Below, in pieces: positions 9,531-17,305 of a stretch of 32,040 nt of DNA. Positions within the stretch are counted from its first letter, which is position 1. Each line of letters begins with the position of its first letter. Source of the DNA: CAYONP01 sp964405335 (lineage in GTDB: Bacteria; Armatimonadota; UBA10988). The notes under the pieces were generated by a model. The model made no database searches, was not told the DNA's origin, and was given only the letters and a program-made list of their open reading frames with translations. Location of the stretch: contig CAYONP010000071.1 of assembly GCA_964405335.1 (NCBI GenBank), forward strand, positions 1 through 32,040. Direction: 5' to 3'. A program made the position numbers and the translations under genes.

Positions 9531-9571
9531 GGCCGCCTCGCCGAGGCGGCCGGCGCGTTCGGCGAACGCGC
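9531..9571. repeat. Double-hairpin intergenic repeat (copy 1)
   Basis: Two adjacent perfect palindromes lie between the convergent opcA and hydrolase genes: 9531-9551 (arms GGCCGCCTCG) and 9553-9571 (arms GCGCGTTCG). The flanking GGGGTAG, read on minus, supplies the stop codon of the hydrolase gene. The same GGCCGCCTCG palindrome and a near-identical TTCG..CGAA palindrome recur at 31952-32010, so this is a dispersed element rather than a one-off terminator. No T-tract follows either hairpin. It may still act as a bidirectional transcription or mRNA 3'-end barrier. Confidence 0.75.
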
Positions 9572-9572
9572 G

Positions 9573-11501
9573 CTACCCCGCACCGAGGACGTGGTACAGC
9601 CAGAGACGGAAGATGCCGCTGCGCAGCGTGACGTCCGCGTCGGAGTGCATCCGGCCCGGCGCCGTGGGCCACATGTCCACGCTCGGGCCGCTGATCCAGA
9701 CCGGCCGCGGCGCGCAGGCGGCCGCGATCTCCGGCAGATCGCCGACGGTCACCAGGTGACTGGCCACCGGCGTCGTCCGGCCGGCGGCATAGGTGCTGCC
9801 GACCGCCGGCACCGCCGCGGCGGCGATCTGGAGGTCGAGCAGCGTGGCCATGAGCGCCGTCGGGCCGCAGTCGCCCAGGCCGACGAGCGCGATCCGGTCG
9901 CCGTCGATGCCGGCCTGCGTGCGCAGCCAGCGGGTCACCGCCAGCAGGTCGTGGGTGCCGACCGCCGCTTCGGGCCGGCCGAACAGGATGCCGTTCAGCC
10001 GCTGCGCCTCGCCCCGCGCCGAGTGCTCGCCGACGAACCGCGGGTCGGCCAGCACCACGGCCAGCCCGCGCTCGGCCAGGCGGCGCAGGCCGGACCACTC
10101 CGTGGCGACCAGCTCGGCCAGACCGCGGCTGTCCGCGATCACCACCGCCGGCAGCGGACCCGTCCGCGGCGGCTCGATGCGCAGCACCGGCACGGCGACG
10201 TCGACCTCGCTGGCGACCAGGCCGGTGCTCACCGTCAGCCCGTCGACCGACGTCCGGCCGAGTGGCTCGAAGGCCGGCGGCACCTCGGTGCCCTCCTCGC
10301 GCAGCAGCCGGCGCAGCGCCGCGCGGAGCTCGTCCGGAGCCATCGGCGGCGCGACCCGCGCGGCGCGGCGTTCGCGATAGACCGCCTCGAGCCCGTCATC
10401 GGCCGGCGGGTCGTCAAGCGTGGCGAGGGTCTCGAGCGGCTCGGGCTCGAACGGCGCCTCGACCGCCTCGGCGGGGTCGTCGGTGCCCTTCAGCCAGCGG
10501 CCGAACCAGGCGTACATCCGCTCGCGCATCGGCTGGCTGTAATCGTGGTGCCAGTCGTACTGCTGCAGATCGACCGCCTCGCCCGCGCCGAGCAGGCCGT
10601 AGACCGAGCGGATCTCGGGGTAGCCCTCGGTGGGGAACCAGCGCGTCCAGTCCTGCGTGACGCAGAGATAGAGCGTCGGCCGCGGGGCGAAGCAGGCCGA
10701 CAGCTCCGTCTGGTCGGTCTCGACGGCCAGCCCGGCGACGTGATTGCACGGACAGTGTGGCCAGTCGTACTGCAGGATGCGGCGGATCTCGCTGACCATG
10801 CAGACCGGCACCGCCGCCGCGAGCCGGTCGTCGATCGCCTGCAGGTAGAAGGTCTGCTGCCCGCCGCCCGAGCAGCCGGTGATACCGATCCGCGCCGGAT
10901 CGACTTCGGGCATGGCGCAGAGCAGGTCGAGCGCGCGGAGGTTGTTCCGCGTCATCACCGTCAGCGGCGTCACGCCCGCGTAGTAGTCATAGGCGTGGAC
11001 GCTATCGACGGTCAGCGCCACATAGCCGCGCCGCGCCAGGCCAATCATCCGCGCCTGCACCACCGGGTCGCGGTTGCCGTCGCTCCAGTGGCCATGCGGA
11101 TTGAGCACCGCCGGCGCCGGGGCGCGCAGGTCGCTCGGTAGGTACAGGTACCCGGCGGCGTAGTAGCCCGGCCACGACTGCCAATAGAGCCGCTGCACGG
11201 TGTATCCGTCGCGGGTGAGCTTGCCGCCCCAGTGGAGGTCGAGCGGCACCGCCGGCGGCGCGGGCGTCAGGCCGAGCGACTCGAGCACGTGGCGGCGGAC
11301 CGTCTCGCGCCGCTCGCGCCACTCCTCGGCCGTCGCCGCGCGGGGGTTGCGCGGCGCGGCCAGGCGGTCGAGGTAGGCCCGCTGCATGGCGGCGATGCGC
11401 TCATCGCCGGCGATCGGCAGCAGGCCGAGCGGCGGCCCGGCCGGCGGTTCGTCGGCCGCGGCGGTGACCGCGAGCAGGGACAAGGCCAGGCCAACGTGCA
11501 T
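9573..11501 (-). CDS. Exported two-domain alpha/beta-hydrolase (esterase-like)
   Basis: A 642-residue protein. The start at the ATG ending at 11501 gives a signal peptide (MHVGLALSLLAVTAAA) and has GGAG upstream; a longer open frame exists but is not protein-like. Residues about 20-340 form an alpha/beta-hydrolase of the acetylxylan-esterase-like group: oxyanion region NPHGHWSDG, nucleophile elbow GITGCSGGGQQ with Ser211, acid candidate in CVTQDW, and catalytic His318 or His319 in YDWHHDY. Residues about 400-640 look like a second, degenerate alpha/beta-hydrolase, whose elbow-like GLGDCGPTA puts Cys545 where Ser would be. Substrate is unknown; deacetylation or de-esterification of polysaccharides would fit the nearby glycosidases. 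The last codons and the stop lie at the edge of an intergenic repeat. Confidence 0.8.
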   Translation of the reverse strand: MHVGLALSLLAVTAAADEPPAGPPLGLLPIAGDERIAAMQRAYLDRLAAPRNPRAATAEEWRERRETVRRHVLESLGLTPAPPAVPLDLHWGGKLTRDGYTVQRLYWQSWPGYYAAGYLYLPSDLRAPAPAVLNPHGHWSDGNRDPVVQARMIGLARRGYVALTVDSVHAYDYYAGVTPLTVMTRNNLRALDLLCAMPEVDPARIGITGCSGGGQQTFYLQAIDDRLAAAVPVCMVSEIRRILQYDWPHCPCNHVAGLAVETDQTELSACFAPRPTLYLCVTQDWTRWFPTEGYPEIRSVYGLLGAGEAVDLQQYDWHHDYSQPMRERMYAWFGRWLKGTDDPAEAVEAPFEPEPLETLATLDDPPADDGLEAVYRERRAARVAPPMAPDELRAALRRLLREEGTEVPPAFEPLGRTSVDGLTVSTGLVASEVDVAVPVLRIEPPRTGPLPAVVIADSRGLAELVATEWSGLRRLAERGLAVVLADPRFVGEHSARGEAQRLNGILFGRPEAAVGTHDLLAVTRWLRTQAGIDGDRIALVGLGDCGPTALMATLLDLQIAAAAVPAVGSTYAAGRTTPVASHLVTVGDLPEIAAACAPRPVWISGPSVDMWPTAPGRMHSDADVTLRSGIFRLWLYHVLGAG

Positions 11502-11662
11502 CGCGGCCGCTCCGGGAGTTCGGGCGTTCGCCGCGGAGGTGACGCGTCCTGTCGCCGCGCGGCCGAGCCGGGGCCGGCGCCTGTGGCCGCAGGACGGGCT
11601 TGAGGCGGCGAACCAGCGAACTCGATCCAGGTTGCGCGGGCCTCCGCAGCCAGACCAGTGTC

Positions 11663-11668
11663 TATAAT
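11663..11668 (+). promoter_or_regulatory. Consensus -10 box (TATAAT) for the methyltransferase gene
   Basis: A perfect TATAAT stands out in otherwise GC-rich intergenic DNA, 46 bases before the methyltransferase start. No convincing -35 hexamer is found at 16-18 bases; a TTGCGC lies 25 bases upstream, which is too far. The rest of the 213-base gap between the divergent hydrolase and this gene shows nothing else that I can name. Confidence 0.5.
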
Positions 11669-11714
11669 GGGGTGGCCTGACTGAGGACTCGTCGTTTGGG
11701 GGAGAGGAGGTAGG

Positions 11715-12482
11715 ATGCCCGCTGAGGGGAGCCGGTCCGAACGCGACCGGGAGCTGTTCGACAGCATCGCGCCGCACTATGCCGCGAAGGACTGCTATGC
11801 GTCGTCGCGAGCGGCCCGCCGGCAACGACTGCTGCAGACGTTGCGAGGCATCGAGCTGCCGCCCGACGCGGCGTTCTTCGAGGTCGGTTGCGGTGCCGGC
11901 TATGCCGCCGAGTACCTGGCGGGGCGGTATGGCAGCTTCGTTGGCCTCGACTACTCGGCCGAGTTGATTGCCTTCGCCCAGCAGCAGCATGGCGGCGAGC
12001 GGGTGGCCTTCGTCGCGGCCGATTTCTACGAGTACCCGGTCGAGCCGCGCTATGACCTGGTCTTCGGCATCGGGGTAATCCACCACATGGTCGACATGCA
12101 GCAGGCTGTTGGACAGATGGCGGCACTGCTCAAGCCTGGTGGTTGGTTGGCGCTGAACGAGCCGCAGCGCGGCAATCCGCTCGTCCACGCGTTGCGCCGG
12201 GCGCGCGCCAGGACGGACGGTGCCTACTCCGACGAGCAGGCAGAACTGCGCGACAGTGAGCTGGTCGACTTGATCTCGGCGGCAGGACTGGTTGACGTGC
12301 AAGTCAAGCCGCAGGGCGTTTGGTCGACGCCGTTCGCCGAGGTGGTTCTACCCCTTCAGTTCATCGCCACAGGGCTGAGCCACCTCGCCGTCGCAGCCGA
12401 CGCGATGAGTGAGCCGCTGCTACGCGGCCGGTTCGCTCGGCTGGCGTGGAACGTGGTTGGCGTCGGGCGGAAAAGCGCCTAA
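11715..12482 (+). CDS. Class I SAM-dependent methyltransferase
   Basis: A 255-residue cytoplasmic methyltransferase. Motif I (FFEVGCGAGYAAEYL, residues about 54-68), motif II with the acidic ribose-binding residue (FVGLDYSAE, about 75-83), and the motif IV/post region (YDLVFGIGVIHHM and LLKPGGWLALNEP) follow the class I order seen in UbiE/MenG-like enzymes. GGAGG sits 5 bases before the ATG, and a consensus -10 box lies upstream. Its TAA overlaps the ATG of the membrane glycosyltransferase downstream, so the pair is probably co-expressed. This suggests a role in modifying a lipid- or polyprenol-linked sugar or a glycolipid, but the substrate cannot be deduced from sequence. Confidence 0.85.
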   Translation: MPAEGSRSERDRELFDSIAPHYAAKDCYASSRAARRQRLLQTLRGIELPPDAAFFEVGCGAGYAAEYLAGRYGSFVGLDYSAELIAFAQQQHGGERVAFVAADFYEYPVEPRYDLVFGIGVIHHMVDMQQAVGQMAALLKPGGWLALNEPQRGNPLVHALRRARARTDGAYSDEQAELRDSELVDLISAAGLVDVQVKPQGVWSTPFAEVVLPLQFIATGLSHLAVAADAMSEPLLRGRFARLAWNVVGVGRKSA

Positions 12483-14032
12483 TGGCCCAGGTCCGGGAGA
12501 GCCGCGTGAGCGACCCAGCCCCGCCGACCGACCGCCGCGACGAGCGGACCATTGCCCTCATCGCCGTGGCGGCCTACCTGCTGTATGGCCTGGCCTGGCC
12601 ACTGCACCCGGTCGGCAAGGACTATGTCTCGTACGTCCAGTACTTCCTCGACCTGTTTCGGCCCGAACCGTCGTCCTACATCCTGGCCACCTTCCGCACC
12701 CCCGGCGCGCCGTTGGTCATCGGCCTGCTCGGCACGCTGGGCGGGGCGACTGGCCTGTGGCTCGGCATGGCCGCCGGCTATGTCGCCAGCATCCTCGCCG
12801 TCTACCGGCTCGGCCGGCGGCTCGAGCCGGCGGTCGGCCGACTCGCCGCCGGGCTGCTGATCGCCTATCCCGGCCACGCCGAACTGATGCTCACCCTCGG
12901 CGCCGACTCGATCTTCGCCGTCGGCCTCTGCCTCTGGGCGGTGATGGTCGCCGCCACGCCCGAGCGACCGACCGTCGGCCGGTTCGCGCTCCATGGCCTG
13001 GCCGTCTTCGGGCTGGTGATGATCCGGCCGGCGGCCCTGGGCTTCGTCCTCTTCGCCTCCTTTCCCCTGCTAGTTCGGCGGCTCTCCTGGCCGCAGCGGC
13101 TCGGTCGCGGGGCGGTCTTCGTGGTCGTGCTGCTGGCGCTGGTCAAGCTCTGGGGCGTGCACAACGGGCTGCGCTACGAGACCTGGTCGCTCGGCCGCGA
13201 GAGCGGCGCCACGCTGCCGTTCTACCGGACGCTGGTGCAGATTGGCACCGTCCGCGCCGGCAACGGTCCGGCCAGCGCCGAACTGGCCGAGCTGGTCGAG
13301 CGCGAGCTGCTGACCCGCGAGCCGTATGCCTCGCTCGGCATGACCGCCGACGAGTTCTTCGCCGGCGCCTACACCCACGGCGACAACCCCCGGCTGCACG
13401 ACCTGCGCGCGCTGTGCAACCTGCACGACGGCTGGGACAGCGAGTATGCGCGGCTGAAGGCAGCCGGCCTCGAAGCGGTCAAGGCGGCGCCGGGGGTCTA
13501 TGCCAAGTCGGTGGTGACCGACTACCTCGCGCTGCTCAACCAGTCGTTCGATGTCAGTCCAACGCCCGACCGGGTGACCCCGCCGCCGCCGTATGACCAG
13601 CCCGTCGAAGCCGCGCCGGGCCAGATCCCGTACCGTGCGCTGGATGTCGAGTCCACCGCCCCGGCCGGCCGGCACGCCGACCTGGCGACCGCCAACGAGT
13701 GGTACCAGTCGAGCGTGTTCAGCCGCATCCCGACGCGCCGCCCGTTCATGCCCCTGCGGCTGGCGCTGGTCTTCTACGCCGCCCTCTTCCCAGCCATGAC
13801 CGCCTGGCTGTTCGTCGGGCTGCTGGGCACCTGGCGGCTCGAGAGCGGCGAGCACCGCGTGCTCTGGTTCATGGTCGCCATGGGCTTGGCGTTGCTGGCG
13901 GCCACCCTGCTCGGGCTGCCGCCGCATGTGCGCTATCGGCAGCCGTTCGATCCGCTGTTCATCCTGCTCGGCGCGGCCGGGCTGATGAACCTCCGCGCCG
14001 CGCTCTGCCCGCGAACCGAGTCGGCCGACTGA
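12482..14032 (+). CDS. Polytopic membrane protein, GT39/ArnT-type glycosyltransferase-like
   Basis: A 516-residue integral membrane protein. I take the ATG at 12482, which overlaps the preceding TAA; a GTG at 12506 with GGGAGA upstream is a serious alternative that would remove eight residues. The first membrane segment (AAYLLYGLAWPL) is followed by a periplasmic-side loop with acidic Asp47 in GKDYVSYVQY, the position of the catalytic acid in GT-C enzymes such as ArnT and PMT. Roughly eight to ten further hydrophobic helices follow, with a large hydrophilic loop at about 215-415 before the last three helices. The family would transfer sugar from a polyprenyl-phosphate donor. Evidence is topology plus the loop acid; no strict signature is visible. 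Confidence 0.6.
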   Translation: MAQVRESRVSDPAPPTDRRDERTIALIAVAAYLLYGLAWPLHPVGKDYVSYVQYFLDLFRPEPSSYILATFRTPGAPLVIGLLGTLGGATGLWLGMAAGYVASILAVYRLGRRLEPAVGRLAAGLLIAYPGHAELMLTLGADSIFAVGLCLWAVMVAATPERPTVGRFALHGLAVFGLVMIRPAALGFVLFASFPLLVRRLSWPQRLGRGAVFVVVLLALVKLWGVHNGLRYETWSLGRESGATLPFYRTLVQIGTVRAGNGPASAELAELVERELLTREPYASLGMTADEFFAGAYTHGDNPRLHDLRALCNLHDGWDSEYARLKAAGLEAVKAAPGVYAKSVVTDYLALLNQSFDVSPTPDRVTPPPPYDQPVEAAPGQIPYRALDVESTAPAGRHADLATANEWYQSSVFSRIPTRRPFMPLRLALVFYAALFPAMTAWLFVGLLGTWRLESGEHRVLWFMVAMGLALLAATLLGLPPHVRYRQPFDPLFILLGAAGLMNLRAALCPRTESAD

Positions 14033-14066
14033 CCGACGGAGCATCATACTGAGGGCGGGGACGACG

Positions 14067-15701
14067 ATGCTCGCACCGCTCTCCGAACGCATGGCGCAAC
14101 CGCGCGAGTTCGACACCGAGCGCTACGTCTACGACGTCATCCCTCTCACCGGGCCCGACGCCTGGCGCATGCTCACCGCCGCGGCCGACGGCGATCCGGC
14201 CACCATCGACGCTCTGCTGGCGCGTGATCCGAACCTGGTCCATGCCGGCTACTGGTACGAAGGCCCGCTACATTGGGCGGTGCGTGAGGGCCACAAGGAG
14301 GTGGTCGAACGGCTGCTCGGCGCCGGCGCCGATCCGGGCCGGTCGCGCTTTGGCTATAGCAGTTGGCGCGACCTGCTCAAGGTCGCCCGCGAGCGGGGGC
14401 TCGACGCGATCGGTGCCCGTCTGGTCGCCGAGATGCGTGCCCGGTTCGACTACGATCCGGCCTTCGAGCGGCTGGCCGGCGCGCTGCGCAGCCGCGCGGC
14501 CGAGGCGGTGGAGTCGGTCATCGCCGCGTCGCCCGAACTCGTCCATTTTCGCGACGAGTTCGGCCGTGGCGCGGTCTGCTGGGCGACGATGACCAACCAG
14601 CTACGGTGGATCGACCGCTTCGCCGCGCTGGGGGTCGACCTGGACCAGCCGCGCGCCGACGGTGCCACGCCGCTGCAGGTGGTGCTCAGCGGCGACTACT
14701 GGTGGCGGTTCCACCGCGAGCTGCCGCCCACCGCGCTGCAGAGCGAGTGGGCGGTCCTCGGCTATCTGCTGGGTCGCGGCGCGACGCTGACCCTCGACAT
14801 CGCCGCCGCGCTCGGCGACGCCGAAACCGTGGCGGCGATGCTGCGCGACGACCCCGAGTCCGCCACGCGGCTGAGCACAGCCCGCCGGAGCCCGCTGAGT
14901 CTGGCCGCCAAGTACGGCCGGATCGAGGTCGTCAAGCTGCTGCTCGAGGCCGGCTTCGACCCGAACCAGCCCGAGGACGGCTGTGACCGAGGCGGCGCCG
15001 TGTTCGAGGCGGCGGCCGGGAACCACCTCGAAGTCGCCCGGCTCCTACTCGCGGCCGGCGGCGATCCGAACCAGGGCGCCGATTCGTCGGGCTGCGCGAT
15101 GACCATCGTCTCGGTCTATCATGCCGACCGCGAGGGGCCGATGCTCGACCTGCTGCGCCGGCACGGCGGCGACCTGCCGCCCTACGCCTGGTCCGATGCC
15201 GAGCTGATCGAGCGCATTCGGGCCCGGCCCGCGCTGCTCGACGATCCCGAGGTGATCGACGAGCTCTGCGGCCGCGGCGAGAAGGCCGTGCTCGACGCGG
15301 CGATGACCCTGGACCACGACTGGACGCAACGCGTGCCGGGTCGGATGTGGGGTGACCGCTTCGGCGGTACACCCGAGATGACGCGCATCCTGCTGGAGCA
15401 TGGCGTCGATCCGAACTGCCGCGACTACTACGGCCAGACGCCGCTGCACCACAGTGCCGCGCGGGGCGACCTGGCCAAGGCCGAGGTGCTGCTCGAGTTC
15501 GGCGCCGAGCTCGATGCCGCCGACGCCAAGGGTCGCGCGACGCCGCTGGCGGTGGCCGCCGAGTCGCGGCAGCGCGCGATGGTCGAGTGGTTGCTTGAGG
15601 CGGGCGCCGATCCAACCTCGCCTGACGAGCCGGACTGGGCGCAGCCGTCGGCCGCGGCGGTGCGCGGCGGCGAGCCGGGAATCATCGCCCTGCTCGGATG
15701 A
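14067..15701 (+). CDS. Ankyrin-repeat protein
   Basis: A 544-residue soluble protein with no signal peptide or membrane segment. Clear ankyrin units appear at about residues 65-95 (LHWAVREGHKEVVERLL), 274-300 (SLAAKYGRIEVVKLLL), 310-336 (EAAAGNHLEVARLLL), 435-485 (YYGQTPLHHSAARGDLAKAEVLL) and 492-519 (LAVAAESRQRAMVEWLL). More diverged copies probably fill the gaps, with an early one around residues 33-55. Such proteins bind other proteins; no catalytic domain is visible. The start ATG at 14067 has GGGG six bases upstream; an ATG at 14091 is possible. It follows the glycosyltransferase-like gene after 34 bases but shows no functional link to it. Confidence 0.85.
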   Translation: MLAPLSERMAQPREFDTERYVYDVIPLTGPDAWRMLTAAADGDPATIDALLARDPNLVHAGYWYEGPLHWAVREGHKEVVERLLGAGADPGRSRFGYSSWRDLLKVARERGLDAIGARLVAEMRARFDYDPAFERLAGALRSRAAEAVESVIAASPELVHFRDEFGRGAVCWATMTNQLRWIDRFAALGVDLDQPRADGATPLQVVLSGDYWWRFHRELPPTALQSEWAVLGYLLGRGATLTLDIAAALGDAETVAAMLRDDPESATRLSTARRSPLSLAAKYGRIEVVKLLLEAGFDPNQPEDGCDRGGAVFEAAAGNHLEVARLLLAAGGDPNQGADSSGCAMTIVSVYHADREGPMLDLLRRHGGDLPPYAWSDAELIERIRARPALLDDPEVIDELCGRGEKAVLDAAMTLDHDWTQRVPGRMWGDRFGGTPEMTRILLEHGVDPNCRDYYGQTPLHHSAARGDLAKAEVLLEFGAELDAADAKGRATPLAVAAESRQRAMVEWLLEAGADPTSPDEPDWAQPSAAAVRGGEPGIIALLG

Positions 15702-15738
15702 TTGCGCCGGCGTGGCGACCGCCGAGGAGAGAACCAGT

Positions 15739-15744
15739 TATACT
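15739..15744 (+). promoter_or_regulatory. Likely -10 box (TATACT) for the DUF1844 gene
   Basis: TATACT is the only AT-rich hexamer in the 85-base gap after the ankyrin gene, 42 bases before the next ATG, leaving room for a normal leader with GGGAGG. No good -35 element is seen at standard spacing. Confidence 0.4.
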
Positions 15745-15786
15745 GACCTGACACGGCAGCGTGTGGTGGTGAGGGAGGCAAGCCTG

Positions 15787-16602
15787 ATGGCCGATGATGC
15801 GCGACGCGAGGATGAGGAATTCAAGATCACGGTGCGCGACCGACGGCGGGTGACCGCCGAGGGCGAGCTGCGACAGGTCGAGGAGCCCGACGGCGGGCCG
15901 GCCGCGCCGCCCCGCCCGGCACCGCCGCCGCCGGTGGCCGCGGTGCCGCCGCCCGAGCCGGCTCCCCAGCCGGCTCCTCCTCCGCGGCGCGAGCCGCCGC
16001 CCGAGCGGCCGGCGCGTGGCTCGGCCCTGGGCGGCGCCGAACAGGCCCGCGTCCGGGCCGAGGAACCGCGGCTGATGGAAGTGCCGCTCGAGGACGTGCT
16101 CGAAGAGGACGACGAGGACTACCCCGGCGAGCCGGGCGAGCCGCGGCAGCCGCGCGATCTGTACGAGTACACGCAGATGATCGCCCTCGGCATGATCGAG
16201 TGGGCGGTGAGCGCGACGGGCCTGACGCCGAACCCGCTGACCCGCATCGTGACCGTCGACATGGAGCAGGCCGAGTTTGGCATCGAGGCGGCCGAGCGGC
16301 TCTATGGCCTGCTGGTCGAGACGGGCAAGATGTCGACCGACCAGCGGATCGGCTTCTGCCAGAGCTACGTCATCAACTTCGGCCAGCTTGCCGCGCAGTT
16401 GCTGCAGCAGCCGCCGGGCGTGCGCCTGCAGGAGATGGGCAAGGTGCGCTTCTGCATCGACACCGCCGATCAGTTCATGCAGAAGCTGCGCCAGATTCCC
16501 GACGCCGGCGAGAAGGCGCAGATCCAGGAGCTGGGCGCCTTCCTGAGCGAGGTGCGGCTGCATTATGTCCAACTCTCCGGCGGCGGCGGCATCGTCGGCT
16601 AG
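15787..16602 (+). CDS. DUF1844-type protein with proline-rich linker and internal duplication
   Basis: A 271-residue predicted cytoplasmic protein of unknown function. GGGAGG lies eight bases before the ATG at 15787. Residues about 40-85 are a Pro/Ala/Arg-rich linker and residues about 98-120 are strongly acidic. The C-terminal part fits the DUF1844 pattern: a helical core, a helix with acidic and small residues, and an ending like 'LRxxYV' (here VRLHYVQL). The segment from about 125 to 180 (MIALGMIEWAV .. NPLTRIVTVDMEQAEFGIEAAERLYGLL) looks like one copy and the segment from about 190 to 265 (YVINFGQLAAQLL .. VRFCIDTADQFMQKL) like a second. DUF1844 proteins usually contain one such unit. Function of the family is unknown to me. 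Confidence 0.65.
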   Translation: MADDARREDEEFKITVRDRRRVTAEGELRQVEEPDGGPAAPPRPAPPPPVAAVPPPEPAPQPAPPPRREPPPERPARGSALGGAEQARVRAEEPRLMEVPLEDVLEEDDEDYPGEPGEPRQPRDLYEYTQMIALGMIEWAVSATGLTPNPLTRIVTVDMEQAEFGIEAAERLYGLLVETGKMSTDQRIGFCQSYVINFGQLAAQLLQQPPGVRLQEMGKVRFCIDTADQFMQKLRQIPDAGEKAQIQELGAFLSEVRLHYVQLSGGGGIVG

Positions 16603-16643
16603 GCGAGGTGCCGGCCGGCGGTATGGGCGTGTCGACGCTCCTG

Positions 16644-16736
16644 GTAGGGGCAGGTCTCAGACCTGCCCGCCGGCGAATCGACCCGCTTTGGAGGCGGGCT
16701 CGTCGGCATCCGGGTGGGTCTCAGACCCGCCCCTAC
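16644..16736. mobile_element. MITE-like element with terminal inverted repeats
   Basis: A 93-base non-coding unit bounded by GTAGGGGC...GCCCCTAC. The left 26 bases and the reverse complement of the right 26 bases agree at 22 positions, and each end is itself a small palindrome around GGTCT.AGACC. The middle holds a third hairpin-like segment (ACCCGCTTTGGAGGCGGGC). It has no coding capacity and lies in the 250-base gap between two genes, as expected for a miniature element mobilised in trans. No target-site duplication is obvious. The rest of this gap shows only a strong GGAGGAAGG ahead of the next gene. Confidence 0.65.
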
Positions 16737-16852
16737 GGCAGTCGTCCGCCTCGCCGCATCGCGGGCGCGTTCACGGCTCGGCAACAAGCCGGGTGTAGAC
16801 AGCGGGGTCGCCGGCGGGCACACTGAGAGCGGACTGAGGGAGGAAGGTCACG

Positions 16853-17251
16853 ATGGCACAGTTGGACGGAAACCCCTTGGCCGGGTTGTTCGCGATCATG
16901 TTCTCCGGCGTCTGGCTGGTAGTCAGCCTGGGCGTCTACCTGTTCACCGCCTACTGCTACATGGTGGTGGCCAACAAGCTGAACGTCGAGAACGGGTGGC
17001 TGGCGTTCATCCCGATCGGCAATCTCTACCTGCTGACCCAGTGCGCGCGGGTCGACTGGTGGTGGATGCTGGTCGCGATCTTCATCTGCCTGATCCCCAT
17101 CCTCGGCGCGATCGCCTCGATCGTGATCATGGCCTGGATGGCCTGGCGGGTGTGCGAGAACCTGGGCAAGCCCGGGCCGCTCATCTTCCTCGCCCTCATC
17201 CCCGGGATCGGCGCGATTGTCCTCGCCGCCTATCTGGCGTTCGCTGACTGA
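16853..17251 (+). CDS. Small membrane protein, DUF5684-like
   Basis: A 132-residue protein with about four hydrophobic helices (residues about 11-36, 60-75, 73-100 and 110-130). The pattern NGWLAFIPIGNLYLLTQCARVDWWWML, i.e. a 'W-A-IP-NLY-L' turn followed by a Trp-rich helix, is the one I associate with DUF5684-type membrane proteins, often annotated as hypothetical or next to signal peptidases. GGAGGAAGG is placed 7 bases before the ATG. There is no visible -10 box. It is preceded by a MITE-like element and followed by a gene with its own promoter, so it is probably monocistronic. Function unknown. Confidence 0.65.
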   Translation: MAQLDGNPLAGLFAIMFSGVWLVVSLGVYLFTAYCYMVVANKLNVENGWLAFIPIGNLYLLTQCARVDWWWMLVAIFICLIPILGAIASIVIMAWMAWRVCENLGKPGPLIFLALIPGIGAIVLAAYLAFAD

Positions 17252-17291
17252 TCGCTGCCCGGCACAGGGCTTCGGCTCACGGGCGGTGTGC

Positions 17292-17297
17292 TATAAT
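17292..17297 (+). promoter_or_regulatory. Consensus -10 box (TATAAT), leaderless arrangement
   Basis: TATAAT ends only 8 bases before the GTG start at 17306. Transcription would start at or within one or two bases of that codon, leaving no space for a ribosome binding site, and none is present. This is the spacing known for leaderless mRNAs in actinobacteria and Deinococcus. No clear -35 hexamer is found. Confidence 0.55.
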
Positions 17298-17305
17298 CAC
17301 CGCCC

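Noticed and set aside
11502..11714. Possible RNA gene in the divergent gap before the methyltransferase
   Set aside because: No tRNA cloverleaf or known RNA motif could be formed by eye; only a -10 box and ribosome site are convincing.
12506..12508. GTG as start of the membrane glycosyltransferase
   Set aside because: It has GGGAGA upstream and remains possible, but the ATG at 12482 overlaps the preceding stop in the manner of other coupled genes here.
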